From: Trichomonas vaginalis G3
Lineage: Eukaryota; Parabasalia; Trichomonadida; Trichomonadidae
Reading direction: 5' to 3'
NCBI RefSeq assembly: GCF_026262505.1
Contig: NC_067207.1
Location: forward strand, 15,716,082 to 15,780,081
DNA: 64,000 bases
In this document: positions 17,617 to 27,377 of the stretch, in pieces
How the letters are laid out: every line of letters begins with the position of its first letter
How positions within the stretch are numbered: position 1 is the stretch's first letter
Translations under genes and position numbers: made by a program
Notes under the pieces: generated by a model
Seen by the model: the letters and a program-made list of their open reading frames with translations, nothing else
Databases searched by the model: none
What the model was told of the DNA's origin: nothing

Positions 17617-19062
17617 ATGAATGATTTTTCAAATTCTGACTCATCGGATGATCTAGAAATGTCATTCGCAATGAAAGTTGGAGTTGACATTGCCCCTAAA
17701 ATCATAAACACTGATATTTTTGCAGAAAAACCTCAACAATCCAAATTTATTCAGGCAAATCTTCCTATAGCGGAACAAGAAAAATTTATGGAACAGAAAT
17801 CCATGAAAGATAGACAAGAGATTACAATGCTTGATTCAATTTGGAAAGAAATGCATCACAAGAAAAATGAAAAATCTAAAACAGATAAATCGCACAAACA
17901 TAAGAGAGTAATACCATGGGATGAATCAAAAGCACCAGAAAAGGAAGCTCCTATATTTGATCGTGTTGCTTACGCTAACAAATTAAAGAATAGAACTTGG
18001 AAACCCCTTGTTGGTAACCAAGAATTAGAAGATACTGCTATTTGGTTCAATGTTATCAACCATAAAGATCATCTTGGCCGTAGCTGGGTCAAACCTCCAT
18101 TAAATCTTCAATTAGTTCCTCATGAATGCTGTCTTCCAAAGGTAAACATTCATACATACAGCTATCATACTGCAATGATTACAGATTGCGAAATGATACC
18201 AGATTATGGCCATTTCATCCTTTCTTCTTCCCTAGATTCGACAATCAGAATTTGGAGTTTATTCGGCGATCGACAATGCATACAGTCTTACATCGGGCAC
18301 CAGAATGGTGTTAGAGATATCGCGTTTAATCGAGACGGAATGAAGTTTGCAAGTATATGTTTCGGAAAAAAGTTGAAATATTGGGAAACAGACCATGGAA
18401 ATGTCTTTAATAATATTCTTTTAGATGATATACCCGTAAGAATTGCATTTCCTCCCTTGGAAGACCACTCAGAAGAAATTATTGTTGCATTAGCCAATGG
18501 ATCAGCTGTTCATTACGATTTCAGATTAGATGGAAACAAAGAAAAATGTTTGGTATATAATTACCATACAAAACCCACATTATCACTTGCTTTCCTTCCA
18601 GGAACGAAATATTTCGTAACTTCATCCGAAGATACATCGATAGCTCTATGGGAAATGGGCATAGACAAGCCATTATTTGTCTGCCAGCAGCCATGGATGT
18701 CCGCAGTTACTGCATTAGTTGCTCATCCGAAAGAATCAGCAATTGCAGCTCAAATGGCCGGAAAAGAAATTGCTGTCTTCAAAGTTACATCGAATTCATT
18801 AGAGCCAGATGTAAACAGATCCTTTGTTGGCTGCGAAACTCAGAGTTTTCCATGTCGACCATCATTTTCTCCGGATGGAGGCTTCCTCGTCCAAGGAGAT
18901 AAAGACGGTGTAATACACATCTGGGATTGGAAGAGTACAACCCAAATGAAGACATTTTCAACACCAAATAACATGGTTATTTCAAAATGTCAATGGTCGC
19001 CAAGGCATCCTTCACAAATCATTTGTGGATGCCATGATAATAATATGTACTTATTAGATTAG
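17617..19062 (+). CDS. PRP17: Pre-mRNA splicing factor PRP17/CDC40 (WD40)
   Basis: Intact 481-residue protein. A charged N-terminal region (KKNEKSKTDKSHKHKRV) precedes the PRP17 block HKDHLGRSWVKPP and CCLPKVNIHTYSYHTA, then WD40 blades including LDSTIRIWSLFGDRQCIQSY, GHQNGVRDIAFNRDG, SSEDTSIALWE and a final DKDGVIHIWDWK. PRP17 works in the second catalytic step of splicing in the nucleus. It is shorter than the human protein, mainly at the N-terminus. The closing blade ends at the C-terminus (NNMYLLD). Confidence 0.9.
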   Translation: MNDFSNSDSSDDLEMSFAMKVGVDIAPKIINTDIFAEKPQQSKFIQANLPIAEQEKFMEQKSMKDRQEITMLDSIWKEMHHKKNEKSKTDKSHKHKRVIPWDESKAPEKEAPIFDRVAYANKLKNRTWKPLVGNQELEDTAIWFNVINHKDHLGRSWVKPPLNLQLVPHECCLPKVNIHTYSYHTAMITDCEMIPDYGHFILSSSLDSTIRIWSLFGDRQCIQSYIGHQNGVRDIAFNRDGMKFASICFGKKLKYWETDHGNVFNNILLDDIPVRIAFPPLEDHSEEIIVALANGSAVHYDFRLDGNKEKCLVYNYHTKPTLSLAFLPGTKYFVTSSEDTSIALWEMGIDKPLFVCQQPWMSAVTALVAHPKESAIAAQMAGKEIAVFKVTSNSLEPDVNRSFVGCETQSFPCRPSFSPDGGFLVQGDKDGVIHIWDWKSTTQMKTFSTPNNMVISKCQWSPRHPSQIICGCHDNNMYLLD

Positions 19063-19493
19063 TGTTTTTATTTGTTTTTAATAAAGATATTTTTAGATAT
19101 TTCAATGAAACAAAACAATTTTACTTTGATTAGGATACAATGCTTATTGTTACTATATCATTTCAAATTTCCCATCTCTTAAGAGATATTTTTATCTTTG
19201 ATCAAGTTTTACTTTTGGTTAACTACTGCAATCTAACTGTTCTTAGACGCTACTAAGTTATAATTTTTCATAATGACTACTAGTTTGACTCCTCTTTTGG
19301 TATAGATCGAAAATCCCAAATCAAAGGATTTCCTAATTTGAAGTTTCATTTAATTGCAATTGACTATGATAGATATATGATAATCATATTTTCATTGATT
19401 TCAGAATCAAGATTTTACGAAAGTTTTATTTTTGGGGGTTCAAGTAACAATCCCCTAAATATTTCAAAAAGTGACAGCTTTTTTCTACAACAT
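19063..19493. other. Spacer between PRP17 and the Mob gene
   Basis: AT-rich. An open frame reaches from 19338 into the Mob gene, but its first 52 codons do not match the Mob family and start at TTG. A TTTCATTTAATT initiator-like stretch lies at 19344-19355. No RNA gene seen. Confidence 0.4.
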
Positions 19494-20153
19494 ATGAAGT
19501 CATTTGTGAATAAGCCAGGTACCGGAAAAGCTGAGTTTAACAATGTTCCATTTGAAGAGGACCCTACAGAATACAGGACAGTTCAGTATTATATTCAAGC
19601 TTTGTTAAAGAAATATCCAAATGATATTGATCGCCTGGTCAAATGCCCTGAGAAGCTCGACAAAAATAGCTGGATTTATGCAAGCTTCAGACAATTCCTT
19701 AAAGAAATAAATTACTTCGCTTACGAACATAGATTTGTTAGTACAGCCGAAACAATGCCTAAAATGCAATTTACAATCAACGGAAATTTCGTCGAATGCA
19801 GATCCGCTGCTAAAAATCCACCAGCTCCTGTTCCAGCTATAGATTACATCACTCAAACTGTTGATATGGCAACAGTTGCTATCTTAGACCAAACAAAGTT
19901 CCCATCAGGTGTTATCAATCCTGATGGACTTAATCTTATTATGACATATATGCGCCGTCTTTATCGTGTTTTTAGCTATTCTTATATTTGCCACAGAGAA
20001 GTTTTTGATGAGCTAGAAGAGAAAACACATTTATGTGAGAGATTTACAAGATTCGCTCGCGAGTTCAATTTGATCCAAGCTCAAGATATCCACATTCCAG
20101 ACTCATATTTCGAACAAAAGAGAAATCAGGAGCAGCAGCAACAGCAGCAATAA
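19494..20153 (+). CDS. Mob4/phocein-like protein
   Basis: A 219-residue Mob-family protein. The start MKSFVNKPGTGKAEFNNVP aligns by eye with the phocein N-terminus (NRPGT...FYNWP), so ATG 19494 is chosen over the longer open frame. Later matches are PAIDYITQTVD and MRRLYRVFSYSYICHREVFD with LCERFTRFAREFNLI. Mob4 is a subunit of STRIPAK phosphatase complexes. The two Cys and the first His of the usual Mob zinc site appear to be replaced (STAETMPKM; SYSYICH), while the last His remains, so zinc binding is probably lost. The C-terminus is a short Gln run. Confidence 0.8.
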   Translation: MKSFVNKPGTGKAEFNNVPFEEDPTEYRTVQYYIQALLKKYPNDIDRLVKCPEKLDKNSWIYASFRQFLKEINYFAYEHRFVSTAETMPKMQFTINGNFVECRSAAKNPPAPVPAIDYITQTVDMATVAILDQTKFPSGVINPDGLNLIMTYMRRLYRVFSYSYICHREVFDELEEKTHLCERFTRFAREFNLIQAQDIHIPDSYFEQKRNQEQQQQQQ

Positions 20154-20529
20154 ATACTGTTACATATCCAAAAAATTAAATATAGAAAATTGCGTACTTT
20201 TTATATATTATTTTTGAATTCTTTTTTAAAAGTTTATTTTAATTCATCTGTAACTAACGCAGCGAATTATTTTCATTTCTTAAGTTTTTATGAGCTAATT
20301 TTCAAATTTCTTTTATAATTAATTTTATCTTGGCGTTAATTGGATATTGGCTAAGTTTTGTAAATAAATTTTAATAATTTCAGATTTAAATGGAGAATTT
20401 AAAACGAAATATTTCAAACAAAAATTGTTTTGTAGTAATTTGATGAAAATATAGATTATCAGAAAGAAAAAATGAATAGAGATTTACAATACCTACAAAC
20501 TGCATACTTTTTGGTTTGGATATCCAAAT
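20154..20529. other. Convergent spacer, nothing recognised
   Basis: AT-rich sequence between the 3' ends of the Mob4-like and Rab genes. No ORF or repeat seen. Confidence 0.6.
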
Positions 20530-21123
20530 TTAGCAGCATGATTTCTTATCTTCCTTCTTTGGCTCGAGAGGTTGAGCCTTGATTGGCTGATTGCCAACCA
20601 TGAACTCGTAACCCTTCTGTGCGGCGAATGTGAAAGCGTTTTCAACGGCTTCGCCAGACTGAGCCGAAACGAAGAAGACTGCCGAAAATAGGCTACCGTA
20701 TTCCGTTTCTATTTCGCTTTCTGTTTTAACGCCACTCTGGTTAAGGAGATCAATTTTGTTAACGGCAAGAACTAAAGGAGGCATAACTTCGCAGGCATTT
20801 TTAAGTAATTCAATCCATGTTTGAATAGCTTCAAAAGACATTGCATCTGTTATACTTGCTGTGATGATTGCACAAGCAGCAGAACGTGCATAAAGTGGAG
20901 TAAGAGATTGAAACTGCTCTTGGCCAGCTGTATCCCAAACAAAAACATCAACGTGGGTTTCTGAGAGTTGAACTGTTTTTCTTTGATGATTTGCGCCGAT
21001 AGTTGGTTTAACTGTGCTGCTCCAGGTTCCGGTTGTCCATCTGTTGATAAGAGATGTCTTACCAACACCGGAATTACCAAGAATAACAACTTTGCATGAA
21101 GGATTTCTTGATACTTCACTCAT
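20530..21123 (-). CDS. Rab-family small GTPase (first)
   Basis: A 197-residue GTPase: P-loop GNSGVGKTS, switch region TIGANHQRK, WDTAGQEQFQ, NKIDLL and SAQSG, ending KKSCC, a double-Cys prenylation site. It should cycle on vesicle membranes; which Rab branch it belongs to is not clear. The start is set at 21123 because TTTCAATTAG, an initiator-like sequence, lies just upstream and inside a nine-codon N-terminal extension that begins at 21150. Confidence 0.9.
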   Translation of the reverse strand: MSEVSRNPSCKVVILGNSGVGKTSLINRWTTGTWSSTVKPTIGANHQRKTVQLSETHVDVFVWDTAGQEQFQSLTPLYARSAACAIITASITDAMSFEAIQTWIELLKNACEVMPPLVLAVNKIDLLNQSGVKTESEIETEYGSLFSAVFFVSAQSGEAVENAFTFAAQKGYEFMVGNQPIKAQPLEPKKEDKKSCC

Positions 21124-21150
21124 TGCTAATTGAAATGTTCTATTTGACAA

Positions 21151-21816
21151 TAAGAACGATTATTGCACCCGATAAATTTTTGAAATTATTATTTTTTATT
21201 AGCCTTATTGTGGGAAAAGGAAATAATGAATAAAGAATTCAATTGATTTGCATGGCAAATTTCAATTTCAGTTTTTTTATCCCTGGCATGAATTGATACA
21301 ATATACAGCATTTTTACATCATGGTTACATCTTTGGAGAAAGAACTCTCATAAGTTTCTAAACAATTTTTTATCTGAATTAACATTTGTAAAATTTAAGC
21401 CATCAATAGCTCATCAGCCTTAGATTGCATATTAGTATCATATTCTATTCAATCTCATCATAATATCACCAACTGTTTTCAATCTTCCTTTTGTAGGCCA
21501 TATAATATGATTTTCATAATACAAAAGATTGAAAATGTAGCATTCATGATAACTAAAGTTGCGTATTACAGGATTCATTGATTCGTGCGTATTCCTGATT
21601 CTATTTTCTTACCCCAATAGAGAAGATGTTCCATAGTGGTGAACAATAGCTTTGCGGCAATATAATCATGTTATCACACGGTTCCGTTCTTTAATAAGGA
21701 GACAAATCGAATTAATTTAGCCTTTTAAAGATCATTTTCAGATGAAATAATTATTTAGAACTCAAATGACACGGACACTTATAAATTTTAAATGAGATTC
21801 TTTTTGAATTGCCTTT
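21151..21816. other. Divergent spacer, nothing recognised
   Basis: AT-rich sequence between the Rab gene and the next HEAT-like gene. No coding or RNA feature recognised. Confidence 0.55.
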
Positions 21817-23160
21817 ATGTACGTTTTGAAATACAAAATGTCATCAATTATCTCTCTAAAACTTAATAATGGGGAGATAACTAAACAAGAAACATATACA
21901 GTTACATCAGTTCTCGATATATTAGAAAAGACAGATATGAATTCTCAGGAATCAATAGATAATACAATTAATGTTGTTAAATCTTACTCCCTTTTTAACA
22001 ATGTATATAAAACAAACATATGTAACTCGATATTAGAGACAATATATTCAAAAATATCCTCACCTGCACTTACAAATATTCAATTCGGATTAATATTATT
22101 AGAATCTTTCACAGTCACTGACGCAGTTACACTAAATGACGAAATAGTAGATGATCTAATACAACATACAGCACCGTTGATCCAGAAAAATGACTTAATG
22201 ATACTTACTTGCGTTTTTTCAATATATAACAAAATAGCAAGCAACGACAATTATACGAGAGCAATAGTACAGATAATTGATATACCTTCGTTAATTTCAA
22301 CCATTATGAATAATTCAGATATTCAATATATTACAGTAGCTATTAATCTATTGTCTACATACTGCAAATTTTTAGGGCGAGAATTCAATCAAGAAGAACT
22401 TATTCCAGTGTTTGACTGTGCCTCTCATTTATTATCAGTAATAATTCCTGATCCGAATTTATCAGAGCCTGTTTTTGATGAAAACTACAAGCCAATCTTA
22501 GAAAGCATACTTTTTCTCCTAGTTAAAGCTGGAACAAACGCCGTTTGGGATACACTTTGGAATAAATATAATCTCCTTCCATACATGAACAATTGCTTCC
22601 TGTATATCCACCATACCACAATTAAAATGCTAGGATTAAAGCTTTTCAATCGCTTACTAGAAAACAGCATCCTTATTGGAACATTAAATTATGAGAAAGT
22701 GGTTTCTCTCATAAAACACAAATCATTTGCTATCCAGACTGAAGCACTCAAGTGTATAGGATTGATTGATGAGAGAAAATTTGTAAAATTACTTAATGAA
22801 ACTGATTTGCTTCAACAATTTCATGATATTTTAATTGATGGAAGGGTGAAGGCAAAATTAATTGTTATAGATATAATAGAAAGGAGGAAAGACGCATTTA
22901 ATTTTCTTTACTTCTATGAAGATACAATGATTGAAACGTTGTTATCTAATTTAGCTGAATCATCCTCCAAGACACAAAGACAGATATGTTTAATCCTCAC
23001 AATGATACAAAGGAAGATGAATGATGAAGGAAGGGCAGATGAAATGCGATCTACTCTGGTAAGCTTGGGTGCAGAAGATATTCTTAATGAAATATCCCTA
23101 GATAATAACCTTGTAGCCGACTCTGCTACCGAGCTACTTAATTTTATTATTTGTGAATAA
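21817..23160 (+). CDS. ARM/HEAT-like helical repeat protein (second)
   Basis: An intact 447-residue frame from ATG 21817; the ATG at 21838 (MSSIISLKLNNGE) is an equally good start, giving 440 residues. The whole length is amphipathic helix pairs, e.g. NSDIQYITVAINLLSTYC and IQTEALKCIGLIDERKF, as in armadillo/HEAT solenoids. No signal peptide or membrane segment. Similar in size and style to the protein at 16317; possibly the same lineage-specific family. Confidence 0.6.
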   Translation: MYVLKYKMSSIISLKLNNGEITKQETYTVTSVLDILEKTDMNSQESIDNTINVVKSYSLFNNVYKTNICNSILETIYSKISSPALTNIQFGLILLESFTVTDAVTLNDEIVDDLIQHTAPLIQKNDLMILTCVFSIYNKIASNDNYTRAIVQIIDIPSLISTIMNNSDIQYITVAINLLSTYCKFLGREFNQEELIPVFDCASHLLSVIIPDPNLSEPVFDENYKPILESILFLLVKAGTNAVWDTLWNKYNLLPYMNNCFLYIHHTTIKMLGLKLFNRLLENSILIGTLNYEKVVSLIKHKSFAIQTEALKCIGLIDERKFVKLLNETDLLQQFHDILIDGRVKAKLIVIDIIERRKDAFNFLYFYEDTMIETLLSNLAESSSKTQRQICLILTMIQRKMNDEGRADEMRSTLVSLGAEDILNEISLDNNLVADSATELLNFIICE

Positions 23161-23407
23161 ATATTAGTGTAAGTTTTATTGATTTAAGATATTTTTAATA
23201 GTATTTCGATGCACATAAACATTAGGATATTCCAATAAAGTTCTAGCGGTCAACAATACAAATAAGAGTATAAATGCTGGCAATTGCAACTTCATTATTC
23301 AAGGAATAAGTATATTGTCAATTTCGAATACAAATGACATCTATATTACATAATAAAAGCTAATTTTATTACCTATATTCTTGCTTATTCAAGAATTATG
23401 GTTGGAT

Positions 23408-24329
23408 AAAGGTAACTAAACTCCTTTCGCCGATCCGATTTGCCCCATATTTAAAATATAGCTTGCATATGTAGAAGAAAAGCTAATTTTGAAGTACGCC
23501 CGAAATCCACCAACAGGATTTCGAGCTACTAAAAAGGTACTTTTAAATGTGATTTTTTTTATAAAAAATTAAATTTATTTTAAGATCAGACTAAAAACTA
23601 ATTTTATGGAAAATCTATATCGACAAATTTATTACTTATTGGGTATATAGAATTTTTGATTATGGCGATTATGTCTGATATGCTTCCAATAAGCCAAAAA
23701 ACATTTCATACTGATTTCTATAAAAGGTATCTTTATTATAGAAGTGTAAGCTATATCTGTTTGTTTTTTTATTATAACAAATTCAAAATTCTCTTATAAG
23801 GACTAGATGAAATCTGTATTATTAAATCATTAGCTAAATGAAGGTTCAAATAGAAAGTAAATATCAATTTATATGATACTGAAACCAAATAGTTCTTTTA
23901 ATAAAAGATAACACGCTGAAAATTATTGAGTATTTGCAAATCTCAAAAATCTATTGGTGAATTTGGCTCAACTTTTAAAATTATAACATCCATATCAAAT
24001 CATAAAAGCAGACAAAAATTAAAGCCAAACCTATCGGCCAATTTTTTTTGATATTTTGATTTTTGAGGTATACTTTTAAAAGTGGATTTAAAGCACTTAT
24101 GAAAAAACATTAACTTCTGTCGTTATGATTATTGATTTAGACAATAATGATTTTAATCTTTGATTATCAAAACACTAAAGTCATCTTTTTAACATTTGCT
24201 TGGTAGCATTAACTCAAGTCTAAAGTACTATTTTATGTGGCACTCTTAGAATTTTTGTATTCATTGTACACGCTGAAATAGTACCATTAAAGTTATGGCG
24301 GACTTTCAAAAAACAGTTTGGTCACCTTT
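23408..24329 (+). mobile_element. 922-bp non-autonomous DNA transposon, copy 1
   Basis: Begins AAAGGTAACTAAACT and ends in the inverted AAAGGTGACCAAACT, an imperfect terminal inverted repeat. It is flanked by the 8-bp direct repeat GGTTGGAT (23400-23407 and 24330-24337). The copy at 27378 has the same length, and I count only two differences. No open frame of note. An 8-bp duplication points to hAT or a MULE-like group. Confidence 0.9.
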
Positions 24330-24473
24330 GGTTGGATAGAATTGGTTACCCAACATTTCTCAAAATTATCATCGATTTAATTTAATTTATACAAGTACAC
24401 ATTAAGCAACTTAAAATGGGCTAAAAATCTCACCTGATTCTATCAGAAAAGGTGACGATATCAGAATTTCGAT

Positions 24474-24479
24474 TCATTT
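24474..24479 (+). promoter_or_regulatory. Initiator TCATTT before the second Rab gene
   Basis: GATTCATTTCAT directly precedes ATG 24483 and matches the trichomonad Inr pattern TCA(+1)Y(T/A), placed seven bases before the start codon as usual in these organisms. Confidence 0.65.
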
Positions 24480-24482
24480 CAT

Positions 24483-25070
24483 ATGCAGCATCTTCCAGGT
24501 CAGGACGGCGAAACATATAAAGTTCCCCTGATTGGCGATGCTAATGTTGGAAAGACTAGTATAGTCGGAAGATTTACCTCCGAAAGGTTTACAGGAAATA
24601 CGACACCCACAGTTGGCGTCTCAACAGCTCAAGTTACAATAAAAAATAAGGATCGAGATGTTAAACTTACTATATGGGATACAGCTGGACAAGAAAAATT
24701 CAGATCTCTCGTTCCGCTTTACACTCGCCATGCATCACTCCTTATTTTAGTTTTCGATATTACTAATGAAGAATCCTTCAATGGTTGCGAGGATTGGGTA
24801 ACCAAAGTTCGCGGAGATATGGGAATTAAATGCCCCATATTCTTATGTGCGAATAAAATTGATTTAAATGCATGTGTAACTAGAGAACAAATAGATGAAT
24901 GGGGAAGGGAGCATGATTGTCAAGTATTTTATACTTCTGCTCAAACAGGTACTGGCATTGACGAATTATTTAACGCTGTAGGAGCAAAACTCGGAAATGC
25001 TGTTCAAAAATCACAGTTTGGTCCATCACCAAACTTAACCAAAGCTAACACAAGGAAAGGCTGCTGCTAG
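24483..25070 (+). CDS. Rab-family small GTPase (second)
   Basis: A 195-residue GTPase with GDANVGKTS, effector segment TTPTVGVSTAQV, WDTAGQEKFRSLVPLYTRHA, NKIDLN, TSAQTG and a CC-type C-terminus (KGCC). It should act in vesicle traffic as a prenylated membrane switch. It is a clearly different branch from the Rab at 20530 but shares the LVPLY/LTPLY block after switch II. The transposon at 23408 ends only 145 bp upstream of its initiator, yet the Inr and start are intact. Confidence 0.9.
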   Translation: MQHLPGQDGETYKVPLIGDANVGKTSIVGRFTSERFTGNTTPTVGVSTAQVTIKNKDRDVKLTIWDTAGQEKFRSLVPLYTRHASLLILVFDITNEESFNGCEDWVTKVRGDMGIKCPIFLCANKIDLNACVTREQIDEWGREHDCQVFYTSAQTGTGIDELFNAVGAKLGNAVQKSQFGPSPNLTKANTRKGCC

Positions 25071-25338
25071 ATAATTTTTATTATTTTATTTTGTGAGAAA
25101 ATTTTATGATATTTATAAAATCGTAATCTATTTATTGAAATAACACCCTCTGCGTCTTTTTTTATCGAAATTAGTATGATAGGGAATTATTTTCTTTCGA
25201 AATCAATAAACTTACGGATTGAGATAAAGAATTCATATCAGAAAGCAGTTTTTGCTTCAAATAAGATTACATAATCTGTAAGTTAGAACGTACGATATTG
25301 GAATAAGGAATTTCGAAATTTGCAAAAAATAATAAAAA

Positions 25339-25418
25339 TGGTCACTCTGGGGTTCGAACCCAGGCCCTCGCGGACCAGTGCCTTAAACTGGCGCCTTAGA
25401 CCACTCGGCCAAATGACC
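25339..25418 (-). tRNA. tRNA-Leu, anticodon AAG
   Basis: Folds on the minus strand: acceptor GGTCATT with AGTGACC, D arm GCC/GGC, anticodon stem CCAGT/ACTGG around a loop TTAAGGC, a long variable arm typical of class II tRNA, and T arm CTGGG/CCCAG with TTCGAAC. Discriminator A. Five T residues follow at once as the Pol III stop. No intron and no encoded CCA. Confidence 0.95.
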
Positions 25419-25613
25419 TTTACATCTTTTTTAATTTAAATTTTTAATAAATTTAAATTAAAAATCATAATTTTTTAAATTATTTTCTCAACATAGCATT
25501 TTAAGTTTGAAATAAGAGAAACTAAACGCAAAAAGAGTTAAATATTCTCACAATAAACACTATATACTAATATTTTATTTTACAAATGAAATTACAAATT
25601 ATTATCATGATTT

Positions 25614-26894
25614 TCAGTTTGATCTTCTTTTAATCTCGTTAATTAGTTTCCGACACATGTAAATTGCATGTCCCATTTCTGCACAATAAAATTTACTACT
25701 CTTAAAGCCAGTATCAATATATTTTTCTTTGACTGCTTCTATCCATTTTTCAACTACGCCATAAAATCCTCCATCAACCAAAGCTACACCAACATGTCCC
25801 CAAGGGAAAATTCTACATGAAAGATCAGTATAACAAGGATGCTCATCAACAAATCTATTCATTAAGAACTGAACTCTTTCTCCTAAAGGATCAATCTGAA
25901 ATCCCATAATAGGAGATAATTGACAAACAGCATCAGGATAGTAAATTGATAAATTAAGAGCTTTCTCCTTAACATGAGAAAGGTATCCTTTTATTGGCTC
26001 TTCTCTCCAAAGAGATCTTTCATAAGTATCATTCAAAGTAGTCATGTAATTCTCGTATAATTGTGTTTTCGCATCATCTTTGAAAACATTTTTCGCAATC
26101 CAAACTCCTGCTTTCAATCCCATGAAAGATTCACTATTATCCATTGCGTATTTAATCTTATAGTCTGGTTTTGCATATGTCATTCCTTCATTAAATACAG
26201 ATGGATCTGTCAAAGCAGACAAAACTAATTCGATATCAGATCTATGTTCAAGTAAATAATCAAAATCGGATGTTTGCTCGGCATATTTTTGAAGTTCGTA
26301 GATAAACATAGCGGCATATGAATCTACAGAATCCATGCCATCAGAAGTTATGTTGTAACCTTCTGTATCAGCTAATCTTTGATATTTATATGAGAATATC
26401 GTACCATCGATATACCCTTCAACACCATGGTTCAAATGGGCAAAATGCCAATCAAAGTAACGCTTTATATTGGTATAATAGCTTGCATTTTGTGTTTCAA
26501 GTAAACCATTAATTGCAAAACATGCGAAATATGCATTTACTAAGGCAGCTTGATAACTATGAATCTTATGATTAGGTATTGCACCATCTGTAGCTTGTAT
26601 ACTTACTAAAAACTGAGAAATTTTTTCAATCAAATCTTCATAGTACTCAATTGAATGAAATGGAGGCTGTGGAGCTGGCGTTGGTGTTGGAGATGGTGAA
26701 GGGTTTGGTGATATGGTTGGAGTTGGTACTGGAGTTGGTGACACATCGGAATCTTTTTTCTTTTCAGTCAAAACAACTGCTAAAACAGTGATTATGACAA
26801 TGATTCCAACTGCTACAGAAACTCCTATTATTATTTTTGTAAGAAGGCTAATTCCATGAGCTCCTTCTGTTTCAATAGTTTCGAAATCGCTCAT
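25614..26894 (-). CDS. Single-pass membrane protein with glycosidase-like (alpha/alpha) domain
   Basis: A 426-residue protein. A short cytoplasmic N-terminus is followed by a membrane helix at about residues 20-43 (IIIGVSVAVGIIVIITVL), then a stop-transfer KKK and a Pro/Thr/Ser linker with PTPVPTPTISPNPSPSP-type repeats. The last 340 residues are helical and aromatic (YFDWHFAHLNHGVEGYIDG, LSCRIFPWGHVGVALVDGG), like a six-hairpin glycoside hydrolase fold. Topology suggests a type II surface enzyme. The exact GH family and catalytic acids are not assigned. Confidence 0.55.
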   Translation of the reverse strand: MSDFETIETEGAHGISLLTKIIIGVSVAVGIIVIITVLAVVLTEKKKDSDVSPTPVPTPTISPNPSPSPTPTPAPQPPFHSIEYYEDLIEKISQFLVSIQATDGAIPNHKIHSYQAALVNAYFACFAINGLLETQNASYYTNIKRYFDWHFAHLNHGVEGYIDGTIFSYKYQRLADTEGYNITSDGMDSVDSYAAMFIYELQKYAEQTSDFDYLLEHRSDIELVLSALTDPSVFNEGMTYAKPDYKIKYAMDNSESFMGLKAGVWIAKNVFKDDAKTQLYENYMTTLNDTYERSLWREEPIKGYLSHVKEKALNLSIYYPDAVCQLSPIMGFQIDPLGERVQFLMNRFVDEHPCYTDLSCRIFPWGHVGVALVDGGFYGVVEKWIEAVKEKYIDTGFKSSKFYCAEMGHAIYMCRKLINEIKRRSN

Positions 26895-27369
26895 AGAATT
26901 TGGAATTGAAACAAAATCCGATAAAATTCAATGCTGAGAAATTTCAGACCATCGTTTGACGAATTGTCACTCAGTACATATAATCAATTGAAGTGTATTT
27001 ATTGATCAGAGTGATTATTGAATTGAAAATAATCACCACAACAATACATCACAGTTTGAACTTCTGTTGCAATGATTGTGAACGATTTGTGCATCATTTG
27101 GAATAGTCTTCATTATTTAAATATAGGTTTTTCCTTCATCATTGGTTTGGGATCAAAAGATTTTAAATTAAGACTTAGCTAAATCATTTACTAACTCAAT
27201 TAGAAAAGCATAGAAAGCTATTGAAACCCAATTCCCACTCGAAAAAACTGCGGGTTAAATCTCTGAATCCAGGATAAAGCTCCCAAACCACCAATAATCA
27301 ATCATCTGAAAAAGTGCAGAAAGTTTATGTTTGTTCTGTTCTCATCATTAATATCAGAACTATTTTTAA
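26895..27369. other. Spacer, nothing recognised
   Basis: Upstream region of the glycosidase-like gene; a TTTCAATTCC initiator-like motif lies about 20 bases before its start on the minus strand. The rest shows no feature. Confidence 0.5.
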
Positions 27370-27377
27370 AGATGCTT

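Noticed and set aside
17589-17711. Longer start of the HEAT-like gene at 17711
   Set aside because: It would overlap the PRP17 coding region and give an unrelated 41-residue N-terminus; ATG 17588 leaves a clean divergent spacer.
19338-19493. N-terminal extension of the Mob4-like protein, perhaps with an intron
   Set aside because: It starts at TTG, does not match the phocein N-terminus and lacks the conserved trichomonad intron ends GTATGT and ACTAACACACAG.
23408-24329. Segmental duplication of host DNA (23.4 and 27.4 kb)
   Set aside because: Each copy has its own 8-bp target duplication and inverted ends, so they are transposon insertions.
25339-25418. tRNA-Leu with anticodon TAA
   Set aside because: The anticodon loop is TTAAGGC, so positions 34-36 read AAG, not TAA.
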